DNA of 39,116 bases, from the NCBI GenBank assembly GCA_020636045.1, contig JACJYP010000018.1, forward strand, positions 1-39,116. Direction: 5' to 3'. The position numbers and the translations under genes were made by a program. Under the pieces are notes generated by a model. It was given only the letters and a program-made list of their open reading frames with translations. It was not told the DNA's origin and made no database searches. Each line of letters starts with the position of its first letter. Position 1 is the first letter of the stretch. Source of the stretch: Lewinellaceae bacterium. Its GTDB lineage: Bacteria; Bacteroidota; Bacteroidia; Chitinophagales; Saprospiraceae. This document shows positions 1 to 8,027 of the stretch, in pieces.

Positions 1-152
1 ATATGGCATATAGATGGGGGTTGCAACCATCAAATAATAGCGGAATATTTATCGAACTAATATGAAACACTCGACAATACCACATAAATTATTTAAATTT
101 GGCCAGTTCGAAAATATCTTAAAGGGGTAAGAATATTATGACCGCCCCCCCT

Positions 153-893
153 TCACTGCTCCGCCGCAAACGCCGCCGCCCCGATAATCCCCGCATTGTT
201 CAGCAGTTTTGCCGGCTCCACGCGGGCTTTGGTGGTCAGTTGTGCGCGGTAGGAATCGAAATACTTGCTTTCCCCGCCGCCGAGGATAAAGAGGTCGGGG
301 GTGAACAGGCGTTCCAGGTGCAGCAGGTAATCGTTGAAGCGGTCCGCCCATTCTTTCCGGCTGATCTTCATGCGCTCGCGCGCGCCCGAGGAGCAGTACA
401 ACTCCGCTGATTTGCCCTTTTTCCACAACACGTGCCCGAGTTCGGTATTCGGCACCAGCATGCCTTTGTAAAAAAGCGCCGAGCCGAGCCCTGTGCCGAT
501 GGTGATCAGCAGCACCAGCCCTTCTTCGCCTTTGCCGATCCCGTAGCGCATTTCGGCCATGCCCGCCGCGTCGGCGTCGTTGGTGGCGAACACGCGGGTG
601 CCGCCCTTTTTGCCGAACACCTCCCCGATGTTGCGCCCGATCCAGCCGTGGTCGATGTTGGCTGCGGAGAGCGCCGTGCTGTTTTTCACGATCGCGGGGA
701 AGCCGCAGCCGATGGTGCCTTCGTAATTGAAAAAATCGACGATCTCGCCAAAAGCCGCTGCCATGGCATCGGGGGTGGAAGGTTGGGGGGTGGGTACGCG
801 AAAACGCTCGCCGTACAGGCGGCCGCTGTCGAGATCAACCAGGGCGCCTTTTATGCCCGATGCGCCGACGTCGATGCCAAGGATGGCGTTCAT
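153..893 (-). CDS. ppgK: Polyphosphate glucokinase (ROK family)
   Basis: Predicted cytosolic kinase that phosphorylates glucose to glucose-6-phosphate using polyphosphate (and often ATP). The 246-residue length fits polyphosphate glucokinases and is shorter than most ROK kinases. Seen in the sequence: the N-terminal phosphate-binding motif GIDVGASGIKGALVD, then AANIDHGWIG, the sugar-site region NDADAAGMAEM, the second phosphate loop TIGTGLGSALF and NTELGHVLW. These blocks match the mycobacterial-type PPGK pattern, including the TPQPSTP segment before the first acidic helix. ATG start; no Shine-Dalgarno, as is normal for Bacteroidota. It lies downstream of pdxA on the same strand with a 147-nt gap holding low-complexity TTCCAATTT repeats, so co-transcription is possible but not shown. 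A generic ROK glucokinase is the alternative. Confidence 0.88.
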   Translation of the reverse strand: MNAILGIDVGASGIKGALVDLDSGRLYGERFRVPTPQPSTPDAMAAAFGEIVDFFNYEGTIGCGFPAIVKNSTALSAANIDHGWIGRNIGEVFGKKGGTRVFATNDADAAGMAEMRYGIGKGEEGLVLLITIGTGLGSALFYKGMLVPNTELGHVLWKKGKSAELYCSSGARERMKISRKEWADRFNDYLLHLERLFTPDLFILGGGESKYFDSYRAQLTTKARVEPAKLLNNAGIIGAAAFAAEQ

Positions 894-973
894 AACTCAA
901 GTATTGTTTTTTCAGCATGATGGGTGCGGGCTGCACATGGTGCCGCAACCCGCCGGGGCCGGATGCTCAGTGT

Positions 974-1033
974 TCAATTTCTAATTTCCAATTCCCCCAA
1001 TGTCCAGTTTCCAATTTCCCAATTTCCGGTTTC
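974..1033. repeat. Low-complexity TTCCAATTT-type repeats between pdxA and ppgK
   Basis: About 60 nt of degenerate 8-10 nt units (CAATTTC, TTTCCAATT and close variants). It fills much of the gap between pdxA and ppgK and contains no convincing hairpin. It could be slippage-prone sequence in the ppgK leader; no function can be assigned. Confidence 0.55.
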
Positions 1034-1040
1034 TGCAAGG

Positions 1041-2138
1041 CTATTCGTCCGGGAGTACCTCCTCCATGACCTCGTCCTCGCCGGTTTCGCTCAGCAGGGT
1101 TTTCTGTTTGCGGCGTTCGAGGGAATCGGCGTGCATGTCGATGTATTCATTGCGGTGGCGCACGATGTCGGCCGCGAGGTACACCGCGCGGATCAGCGAG
1201 CGCTCGTCGGCCTCGCCCTTGCCGGCGATGTCGTACGCCGTGCCGTGGTCGGGCGAAGTGCGCACCGCCTCCAGTCCCGCCGTGTAGTTGACGCCGGCGC
1301 CGAAGGACAGCGCTTTAAAGGGCACCAGGCCCTGGTCGTGGTACATGGCGAGGATGCCGTCGTATTTGAGGTGCTGGCCGGAGCCGAAAAAGCCGTCGGC
1401 GGGGAAGGGGCCGAAAGCCAGCACGCCGCGTTCTTTCGCCTCCTCGATGGCCGGCCGCACGATCTTGTCGTCTTCGTCGCCGATGGCGCCCTCGTCGCCG
1501 GCGTGGGGGTTGAGGCCCAGCACGGCGATGGTGGGTTTGTTGAGGTTGAAGTCGATGCGCAGGGTTTCGGCCATGATGAGGATCTTGCGCAGCACCCTTT
1601 CGCGCGTGACGGCGGCGGCCACCTCGCGCAGGGGCAGGTGGTTGGTCACGAGGCCGATGCGCAGGTTGTCGGACACCATGAGCATCAGCGATTCCCTGGC
1701 CTTGAATTCGCTGGTGATGTATTCCGTGTGGCCGACGAAGGGGAAACTCGCCATTTGCATGGCCTTTTTATTGATGGGCGCGGTCACCAGCGCGTCGATG
1801 GCTTCCGCTTTGAGGTCCTTCACGGCGCGTTCCAGCGCCTCGTGCGCGCATTTGCCGCTCAGGTCGGTCGGCTTGCCGAGGGTGATGTTGACGTTGTCGG
1901 GCCAGCAGTTGATGATGTTGATGCGGTCGGGCTGGGCTTCCTGGGCCGTCTGGATGGAGTGGAACTGTATGTTTTCCTGGGTGATGATATTCTTGTGGTA
2001 AGCCACCACTTTGGTACTGCCGTAAATGATGATCCTGAAATCTTTGCCCGCTTTTTTGAGGGCCAGGGCTTTGAGGATCACTTCCAGGCCGATGCCGTTG
2101 ATGTCGCCGCAGCTTACTCCGATGGTGATATGACTCAT
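1041..2138 (-). CDS. pdxA: 4-hydroxythreonine-4-phosphate dehydrogenase
   Basis: NAD-dependent oxidation of 4-phosphohydroxy-L-threonine in the DXP-dependent route to pyridoxal 5'-phosphate; a cytosolic homodimer in the known family. The 365-residue protein shows the family blocks in order: ITIGVSCGDINGIGLEV at the N-terminus, TAPINKKAM, GHTEYI, the metal/substrate segment LGLNPHAGDEG, AMYHDQGLVPFKAL, and the C-terminal TSPDHGTAYDIAGKG. It has a roughly 20-residue acidic tail (ETGEDEVMEEVLPDE) beyond the usual end. ATG start. It follows the aminopeptidase gene by 32 nt on the same strand, so the two are probably one transcript. The identification is firm. Confidence 0.95.
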   Translation of the reverse strand: MSHITIGVSCGDINGIGLEVILKALALKKAGKDFRIIIYGSTKVVAYHKNIITQENIQFHSIQTAQEAQPDRINIINCWPDNVNITLGKPTDLSGKCAHEALERAVKDLKAEAIDALVTAPINKKAMQMASFPFVGHTEYITSEFKARESLMLMVSDNLRIGLVTNHLPLREVAAAVTRERVLRKILIMAETLRIDFNLNKPTIAVLGLNPHAGDEGAIGDEDDKIVRPAIEEAKERGVLAFGPFPADGFFGSGQHLKYDGILAMYHDQGLVPFKALSFGAGVNYTAGLEAVRTSPDHGTAYDIAGKGEADERSLIRAVYLAADIVRHRNEYIDMHADSLERRKQKTLLSETGEDEVMEEVLPDE

Positions 2139-2170
2139 TTTTTTGTCGATGTTTTGAAAGGGGCGAATAT

Positions 2171-3622
2171 TCAGGGCGCCGCGGGGGCGAAATGTTTTTG
2201 CAGAAAGTCGTACAAAAGGCGCACGCCGACCCCCGTTCCTTCTTTGGTGCGATAACCGTTGGCCGTGCGAAGATAGGCAGGGCCGGCGATGTCCAGATGC
2301 AACCAGGGATAATCGGCGGCAAAATGTTCGAGAAATTTACCTGCGGTGATCATGCCGGCGTTGCCGGAGCCGATATTTTTCAGGTCTGCCACCGGGCTTT
2401 TCAGTTCGTCGCCGAATTCTTTCCAAAGGGGCAGTTCCACCAGCCGTTCGTAGGTGGCCCAGCCGCTGTCCTCCAGTCCGCGCTTCAGCGCGTCGGGCGC
2501 GGTGCCCATGTAGCAGATCGCCTGGGTGCCCAGCGCGCGCACGGCGGCGCCGGTGAGCGTGGCGAGGTCGAGCACGAGCGCGGGCTTGTATTTTTTTGCG
2601 TAATGCAGCGCGTCGGCCAGCACCAGCCGGCCTTCCGCGTCGGTGTTCAGCACTTCCACCGTCGTGCCCGAGTACATGCGGATCACGTCGCCCGGCGCGA
2701 TGGCGCGGTCGCCGACGAGGTTGTCGGTCGCCGGGATGAGGCCGATGACGTGGACCGGCAGTTTGGTGCGCGCCGCCACGGCCAGGGTGCCGACCACCGC
2801 GGCCGCGCCGGCCATGTCGCACTTCATGTATTCCATGCCTTCCGAGGGCTTGATGCTCAGGCCGCCGGTGTCGTAGATGACGCCTTTACCCACCAGCACC
2901 ACGGGTTTTTCGTTGGCCGGGGTTTCCGGCTTCCATTCGAGGATGCAGAAGCGCGGCGGCACGCTGCTGGCCTTGTTGACGGCCAGCAGTCCGCCCATTT
3001 TGAGGCTTTCGATCTTTTCCTTGCCGAGCAATTCTACTTCAAAGCCGAAATCCTTGCCGGCGTTTTCCACGGCTTCGCCGAGTTGCACGGCGTTGAGGTG
3101 TGAAAAAGGCTCATTGACGAGGTCGCGGGTCAGGAATACCGCTTCCAGCAGGGCGTTCAGCCGATCGATCTCCCCCTGCGAGGCGCCTTCCAGGGCGATC
3201 TCCCGCAGGGGGTGCTCCTTCTTTTTCAGGTCGGTGAAGAGTTTCAGGAACTGGTAACTGCCGAGGGCCAGGCCTTCGGCAAATGCCGGGGCTTTGTCGT
3301 CGCTACAGGCATTGCGCAGGGCGACCGATTCTATCTTGTACTGCCGGAGTTCGCGCAGGAGTTCGTTGCCCGCGAGGCGCACCGCTTCTGTGGCGATATT
3401 CGGGTTGTCTTCTTTTTTAAAAAACCGGACGAACACGCCGCCTTCTGCGCGGGGAAAGAAGAAGTTTTTTACCTCCCGCCCGACGCCCTGGCGCAAAAAA
3501 GCCGTTTCGGAGTCGGTCAGTGCGCCGTTCAGGCGCTCGAGCCCCTCCTTTTCGGCGAGGATGACCAGATAAGGGTGTGCGGAAGTGCCCTGTGGAGCGG
3601 CGGTGAGTCGGACTCGTTTCAC
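2171..3622 (-). CDS. pepA: Leucyl aminopeptidase, M17 family
   Basis: Cytosolic two-metal aminopeptidase that trims N-terminal residues from peptides. The M17 blocks are present: VGKGVIYDTGG with downstream MKCDMAGAAAV (metal and catalytic Lys/Asp residues) and the signature NTDAEGRLVLADAL. The C-terminal domain ends with HLDIAGPAY and GTGVGVRLL. The frame is open back to a GTG at 3688, but a perfect TAnnTTTG promoter box (TACATTTG, 3677-3684) lies just inside that start. Transcription would then begin near 3670, so I place the start at the internal GTG at 3622 (VKRVRLTAAP), giving 483 residues. The start is the uncertain part; the family is not. It is the first gene of a likely pepA-pdxA transcript. 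Confidence 0.9.
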   Translation of the reverse strand: MKRVRLTAAPQGTSAHPYLVILAEKEGLERLNGALTDSETAFLRQGVGREVKNFFFPRAEGGVFVRFFKKEDNPNIATEAVRLAGNELLRELRQYKIESVALRNACSDDKAPAFAEGLALGSYQFLKLFTDLKKKEHPLREIALEGASQGEIDRLNALLEAVFLTRDLVNEPFSHLNAVQLGEAVENAGKDFGFEVELLGKEKIESLKMGGLLAVNKASSVPPRFCILEWKPETPANEKPVVLVGKGVIYDTGGLSIKPSEGMEYMKCDMAGAAAVVGTLAVAARTKLPVHVIGLIPATDNLVGDRAIAPGDVIRMYSGTTVEVLNTDAEGRLVLADALHYAKKYKPALVLDLATLTGAAVRALGTQAICYMGTAPDALKRGLEDSGWATYERLVELPLWKEFGDELKSPVADLKNIGSGNAGMITAGKFLEHFAADYPWLHLDIAGPAYLRTANGYRTKEGTGVGVRLLYDFLQKHFAPAAP

Positions 3623-3676
3623 GGATACAGATCGTCGGATGATGGGATATGGGGTGTCTACTGCGTAAAAGGGCGA

Positions 3677-3684
3677 CAAATGTA
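3677..3684 (-). promoter_or_regulatory. Putative -7 box (TACATTTG) for pepA-pdxA
   Basis: Reads TACATTTG on the minus strand, a full match to the Bacteroidota sigma-A -7 consensus TAnnTTTG. Start of transcription would fall about 7 nt downstream. No clear TTG -33 element was found at the expected 19-21 nt spacing. Confidence 0.45.
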
Positions 3685-3895
3685 GCACTTTTCACCCGAA
3701 CCGGGCCGATAAATTGAAGATACGGGCAAAAGTTCGCGGAGGCGGCGGGCGGTGGCAGTTTGCAGCGAGATGCAACTCATAGCGTCGCCAAAAGGATAAC
3801 AGGCGTCCTTGTACCATTTGATGTTTTCAGCACAAGGTTTTGCGGGGTTATTTCGCATAGCATATGTCATGAAGCGTTATCTATATAAAAAAGCC

Positions 3896-3903
3896 TATTT
3901 TTG
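3896..3903 (+). promoter_or_regulatory. Putative -7 box (TATTTTTG) for the toxin-antitoxin pair
   Basis: Full match to TAnnTTTG, ending 17 nt before the antitoxin ATG, in an AT-rich stretch. The transcript would start about 10 nt before the start codon. No -33 element is evident. Confidence 0.5.
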
Positions 3904-3920
3904 TTCTAAATTCATCACCT

Positions 3921-4130
3921 ATGCAACGAGTCACGCTGGACGTCGAGGAAAGTAAATACACCGTATTACTGCAACTCCTGCGAAGTCTTGACTATGTAAA
4001 AATCGTGCAGGCGCCGGTCCCCGAGAAAAACGGCCGGAAACAGAAGTACGATTTCTCCGATCTGGCAGGCAAACTTCAGTGGAAAGGCGATGCCGTAGCC
4101 GAACAACGCAAGCTACGCGATGAATGGTAA
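3921..4130 (+). CDS. Antitoxin of a VapBC-type pair
   Basis: A 69-residue acidic/basic mixed protein directly upstream of, and overlapping by 11 nt, a PIN-domain toxin gene. That arrangement is the main evidence for its role as the neutralising antitoxin and autorepressor. The N-terminal half (VTLDVEESKYTVLLQLLRSLDYVKI) is predicted to hold a strand-helix-helix segment. The C-terminal half (FSDLAGKLQWKGDAVAEQRKLRDEW) is charged and probably wraps the toxin. No classic AbrB, Phd or ribbon-helix-helix motif is obvious. Bacteroidota PIN-toxin genes often have antitoxins of this short type. The ATG at 3921 follows a good -7 box. Function is inferred from context. Confidence 0.75.
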   Translation: MQRVTLDVEESKYTVLLQLLRSLDYVKIVQAPVPEKNGRKQKYDFSDLAGKLQWKGDAVAEQRKLRDEW

Positions 4131-4494
4131 ATTTCTGCTCGATACAAATGCAGTCGTTGCCTTGCTCAGAAGCAACGCTACCCTGATCCAAACTTTGCAA
4201 TCGGCAGAGTGGGTAGGTGTTTCCGTTATTACAGAATTGGAATTTTTGTCATTTTCCGGCCTCTCACCTCGGGATGAATCCGTATTTCAGGAGTTCAAAA
4301 ATCGGGTAGACGTGATTGATCTACAGTCTTCCGACAATAAAATGCTCATGAGGATTATCGAAATAAGGAAACAGAACAATTTAAAATTACCCGACGCGAT
4401 CATTGCAACTTCAGCAATCGAAAATAATGCTACACTCCTAACACAGGATGCTGATTTTTCCAGGATCGCGCTTCTTTCCGTTCAGGATTTTTAG
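4120..4494 (+). CDS. PIN-domain ribonuclease toxin (VapC-like)
   Basis: A 124-residue PIN-domain protein, the usual VapC length. VapC toxins are Mg-dependent endoribonucleases that cut tRNA or rRNA and stop translation. The acidic active-site residues are visible: Asp in FLLDTNAVVALL near residue 8, Glu in VITELEFLS near residue 40, Asp in KLPDAIIATSA near residue 92, and Asp in LLTQDADFSRI near the end. The ATG overlaps the antitoxin stop codon by 11 nt, so translational coupling is likely. The pair sits in sequence more AT-rich than the flanking polA and pepA, which fits a mobile accessory module. All catalytic positions look intact. Confidence 0.9.
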   Translation: MNGKFLLDTNAVVALLRSNATLIQTLQSAEWVGVSVITELEFLSFSGLSPRDESVFQEFKNRVDVIDLQSSDNKMLMRIIEIRKQNNLKLPDAIIATSAIENNATLLTQDADFSRIALLSVQDF

Positions 4495-4625
4495 TTCCGA
4501 CGTTTTTGGCGCGCATTAATTTTCAAGGCTTGCGGAATAATCTGTCTTTGAGGAAGTAGCAAAAGAATCCTTGACATAGCATGGAATTGGCCCTTCCCCT
4601 CAAAGCGTCACTTCCAGCGATCCGC

Positions 4626-4778
4626 CCCTTTCAACCCGCGATTTCAATCGTGGGCAAACGTAAATCGAATTTGATGTAACCGTTTTAACGGTTTTGGAAG
4701 GGGCAAAAATGGTTAAAACCATTCTCGAACCATGCAGCATACTTCACACCCCACGATTGAAATCGCGGGTTGAAAGGG
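4626..4778. repeat. REPIN-like inverted pair of palindromes
   Basis: Two 29-nt arms, 4626-4654 and 4750-4778, are exact reverse complements separated by 95 nt. Each arm is itself a small palindrome: CCCGCGATT, loop TC, AATCGTGGG, with one G-T pair. Inside the spacer are two further small hairpins, AACCGTT-TT-AACGGTT and ATGGTT-AA-AACCAT. A short palindrome present twice in inverted orientation is the layout of REPINs, non-autonomous elements moved by REP-associated tyrosine transposases. It accounts for about a third of the 463-nt gap between the toxin gene and polA; no transposase gene is seen in the window. Alternatives are a MITE or a strong RNA hairpin. Confidence 0.7.
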
Positions 4779-4825
4779 TCAAACCACGATCTTGCAGCCC
4801 CTAATCATGGCGCGTTCGAGAAAAG

Positions 4826-4854
4826 TGCCACTGCCGACTGCTACTGCCAACTGC
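4826..4854. repeat. Degenerate ACTGCCA heptad repeat
   Basis: About four degenerate copies of a 7-nt unit (TGCCACTGCCGACTGC, then ACTGCCAACTGC). Related runs occur at 15615-15640 and 23825-23850, so it belongs to a dispersed short tandem repeat family of this genome. The remaining sequence up to polA shows nothing further. Confidence 0.55.
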
Positions 4855-4957
4855 ACCCGCAATTCCACGGTTACTTTAAAACAAAAAATGGTTTTTTCGC
4901 CATAACTTGCTGCCCGATCCCCGCCGACGCCTGGTATTAGCGGGGCAAACACAGACC

Positions 4958-7807
4958 ATGACAAAAAAACTTTTCCTCCTCGACGGCCACGCGCTGATCT
5001 ACCGCGCCCATTTCGCCTTCATCACCCGACCGCTCGTCAACTCGAAAGGCTGGAACGTCTCCGCCATCCAGGGCTTCATGCGCACGATGTGGGACATGAT
5101 GCAGTCGGAAAAACCCACGCATATCGCCGTGGTGTTCGACCCCAAGGGCGGCACGTTCCGCCACGAGCAGTTCGAGGCCTACAAGGCTAACCGCGAGGCG
5201 CAGCCGGAGGATATTTCTTTCGGCATCCCCTGGGTGGAAAAGATCGTGCGCGCCATGAACGTGCCGGTGGTATGCATCCCCAACTACGAGGCCGACGACG
5301 TGATCGGCACCCTGGCCAAACAGGCCGAAAAGCAGGGCTATACGTCGTACCTCGTGACGCCCGACAAGGATTACGGCCAACTGGTGTCCGAGCATATTTT
5401 TCTCTACAAACCCGGGCGCCAGGGCAACGATGTGGAGATCATGGGACCGAAAGAAGTATGCGAAAAATGGGGCATACAGCGCGTCGACCAGGTGATCGAT
5501 ATGCTGGGCCTCATGGGCGACGCGGTGGACAATATTCCCGGCCTGCCGGGCATCGGCGAAAAGACCGCCGCCAAACTGCTGGCGGAATTCGATAATGTGG
5601 AAAACCTGCTCGACAACGCCGACAAACTGAAAGGCAAGCAGCGCGAGATCGTGGAATCGCACGGCGACCGCGCCAAACTGTCGAAATGGCTTGCTACCAT
5701 CGACCTCAACGCGCCCATCGAATTCGACGAAAAGCAGTTCGAAATAGAGCCGTTCAACCGGGAAGAACTGATCGAACTGTTCAAGGAACTCGAATTCAGG
5801 AGCCTCGCCGACGCCATCCTGCGCAGTCCCTGGGCCGGCGCGCCCGAATCGGCTTCCGGAAAAGACGGCGCCAAACCCAAATCCGCTAAATCTACCGCCG
5901 CTGGCTCCGGCGTGCAGGGCAGCCTTTTTGACGCCGGCGACGACGACCCCGTAGCGCCTGCGGCGGCAGGCGCCATCCACGCCACAAAGAACATCCAGAA
6001 CACAGAGCACACTTACCACCTGGCCGATACGCCCGAAAAGCGGGCAGCGCTGATCAAAAAACTGTCGGCGGCAAAGGCCGTTTGCTACGATTCCGAAACC
6101 ACGGCCCTGGAAGCCGCGCAGGCCGACCTCGTGGGCTTTTCGTTCGCCCTCAAGGCCCACGAGGCCTGGTACGTGCCCGTGCCCGCCGAACGGGAGGAAG
6201 CACAAAAGATCGTAGAGGAATTCCGCCCGTTGTTTGAAAATGAAAAGATCGAGAAGATCGGCCAGAACCTGAAGTACGACATCATCGTGCTGAAAAACTA
6301 CGGCGTGCAACTGTGCGGCCCCCTGTGGGACACCATGCTGGCGCATTACCTGCTCGAACCGGAACTCCGCCACAACATGAACTACATGGCGGAAACCTAC
6401 CTGCAATACGCGAGCGTCAAGATCGAAGAACTGATCGGCAAGAAGGGCGCGCAGCAGGGCAGCATGCGCGACGTACCGGTCGAGCAGATCAAGGATTACG
6501 CCGCAGAGGATGCGGACATCACCATTCAGTTGCGCGATTATCTGGCGCCCAAACTCGAAGCCGGCGGCCCGGCCCTGCTCAAACTGTTCCGCGAGGTGGA
6601 AGCGCCGCTGGTGCAGGTGCTGGCCGATATCGAATTCGCGGGCGTGCGCATCGACCCCGATTTTCTCGGCGAATACTCCTCGGAACTGGCCGTGCAGATC
6701 GCCGGTCTGGAGAAAAAGATCCTCGAGGAGGCGGGTTTTACCTTCAACGTCGCCAGCCCCAAGCAGGTGGGCGAGGCCCTGTTCGACAGGATGAAGATCC
6801 CCTACACCGGGCGTAAAATGAAATCGGGGCAGTACAGCACCGACGAAGACGTGCTCACCGGCCTGGCCGCCGAATACCCCATATGCGCCGACATCCTCGC
6901 GCACCGCGGGCTGCAAAAACTAAAAAGCACCTACGTGGATGCCCTGCCCGCGCTGATCAACCCGCGCACGGGGCGGGTGCATTCATCGTTCAACCAGGCA
7001 CTGGCCGCCACGGGGCGCCTCAGCAGCCAGAACCCCAACCTGCAGAACATCCCCATCCGCACGCCGGAGGGCAGGAAAGTGCGCGAAGCCTTCATCCCCC
7101 GCGACGAGGATCACCTGCTGCTCTCCGCCGACTATTCACAGATCGAACTGCGGCTCATCGCCGAGATCAGCGGCGAAGACGCCATGCTGGAAGCCTTTCA
7201 GAAGGGGCTGGACATCCACCTGTCCACGGCCGCGCGCGTGTTCGAGGTGTCGCTCGACGAGGTGAAGCCGGAACAGCGGCGTGCCGCCAAAACGGTCAAT
7301 TTCAGCATCATCTACGGCGCCGGGGCCAGCAACCTGTCCAACCAGTTGGGCATCAAGCGCAGCGAGGCGAAAGAACTGATCGAAAATTATTTCCGCCAGT
7401 ACGCCGGCCTGAAAAAGTACATGGAAAATACCGTCGATTTTGCTCGCCGGAACGGCTACGTGGAAACGCTGCTCGGCCGCCGCCGCTACCTGCGCGACAT
7501 CAACAGCCGCAACGGCATGATGCGCTCCATGAACGAACGCATCGCCATCAACACACCCATCCAGGGCACCGCGGCCGATCTCATCAAGGTGGCGATGGTC
7601 AACATCCGCCGCGCCATGATCGACGGCGGATTTCAGTCGAAGATGATCCTGCAGGTGCACGACGAACTCGTGTTCGACGCGCGTAAGGACGAGATCGAAC
7701 GCCTGAAACCGATCATCCGGGAGAAGATGCAGACCGCCATTCCAAACCTGAAAGTGCCGATCCTGGTGGAAATGGGCACGGGGAAAAACTGGCTGGAGGC
7801 GCATTGA
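4958..7807 (+). CDS. polA: DNA polymerase I
   Basis: Family A polymerase for gap filling, RNA primer removal and repair. Start chosen at ATG 4958 (MTKKLFLLDGHALIYRAHF), since the family begins right at this motif; the frame is open 17 codons further upstream with no support. 949 residues. Domains: 5'-3' flap exonuclease (about 1-290); a low-complexity Ala/Lys/Ser linker with a SLFDAGDDD patch (about 290-345); 3'-5' exonuclease with all motifs intact (DSETT at D378/E380, NLKYD, YAAED); polymerase with motif A DYSQIELR (D725), O-helix RRAAKTVNFSIIYG (Phe version, so ddNTP-discriminating) and motif C QVHDELVF (D902). Proofreading is therefore probably active. It appears to be a single-gene transcript. 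Confidence 0.97.
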   Translation: MTKKLFLLDGHALIYRAHFAFITRPLVNSKGWNVSAIQGFMRTMWDMMQSEKPTHIAVVFDPKGGTFRHEQFEAYKANREAQPEDISFGIPWVEKIVRAMNVPVVCIPNYEADDVIGTLAKQAEKQGYTSYLVTPDKDYGQLVSEHIFLYKPGRQGNDVEIMGPKEVCEKWGIQRVDQVIDMLGLMGDAVDNIPGLPGIGEKTAAKLLAEFDNVENLLDNADKLKGKQREIVESHGDRAKLSKWLATIDLNAPIEFDEKQFEIEPFNREELIELFKELEFRSLADAILRSPWAGAPESASGKDGAKPKSAKSTAAGSGVQGSLFDAGDDDPVAPAAAGAIHATKNIQNTEHTYHLADTPEKRAALIKKLSAAKAVCYDSETTALEAAQADLVGFSFALKAHEAWYVPVPAEREEAQKIVEEFRPLFENEKIEKIGQNLKYDIIVLKNYGVQLCGPLWDTMLAHYLLEPELRHNMNYMAETYLQYASVKIEELIGKKGAQQGSMRDVPVEQIKDYAAEDADITIQLRDYLAPKLEAGGPALLKLFREVEAPLVQVLADIEFAGVRIDPDFLGEYSSELAVQIAGLEKKILEEAGFTFNVASPKQVGEALFDRMKIPYTGRKMKSGQYSTDEDVLTGLAAEYPICADILAHRGLQKLKSTYVDALPALINPRTGRVHSSFNQALAATGRLSSQNPNLQNIPIRTPEGRKVREAFIPRDEDHLLLSADYSQIELRLIAEISGEDAMLEAFQKGLDIHLSTAARVFEVSLDEVKPEQRRAAKTVNFSIIYGAGASNLSNQLGIKRSEAKELIENYFRQYAGLKKYMENTVDFARRNGYVETLLGRRRYLRDINSRNGMMRSMNERIAINTPIQGTAADLIKVAMVNIRRAMIDGGFQSKMILQVHDELVFDARKDEIERLKPIIREKMQTAIPNLKVPILVEMGTGKNWLEAH

Positions 7808-7919
7808 AGCAGTGGGCCGCAGTTTTTTTTGCCGTTGGTTTGCCAAATACCATTAAACTTTAAATGATTGCAGGCCGCTGCGCCTACATTCGCTCGTTTT
7901 TCATCCGCGGGAAAATCTG

Positions 7920-7946
7920 CCAGGGTATTTTTCAGACACACCCTGG
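7920..7946. terminator. Small conserved hairpin AGGGT-13 nt-ACCCT, copy 1
   Basis: Stem CCAGGGT / ACCCTGG (7 bp) closing the 13-nt loop ATTTTTCAGACAC, in the gap between polA and the metallopeptidase gene. The same 23-nt core recurs at 35267-35290 with the identical loop. The closing base pair has changed from C-G here to T-A there. It probably acts as a terminator or processing site after polA; it is not a classic hairpin plus T-run. Confidence 0.5.
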
Positions 7947-8027
7947 TCCCTCTGCGATGAAAAAACCGGGCGCTGTATGCGTTTTCGGAACACAAGCATT
8001 TAATTTTCCAAATCAAATCCTTTTCTG

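Noticed and set aside
4626..4778. Single CRISPR-like or attachment-site repeat
   Set aside because: The two copies are inverted, not direct, and each is a self-complementary palindrome, which fits a REPIN better.
4937..6916. Very long open frame on the minus strand across polA (about 659 codons)
   Set aside because: It is the antisense of a certain gene in GC-rich sequence where stop codons are rare. No domain or signal peptide is visible and its composition (His/Val/Phe-rich) is typical of shadow frames.
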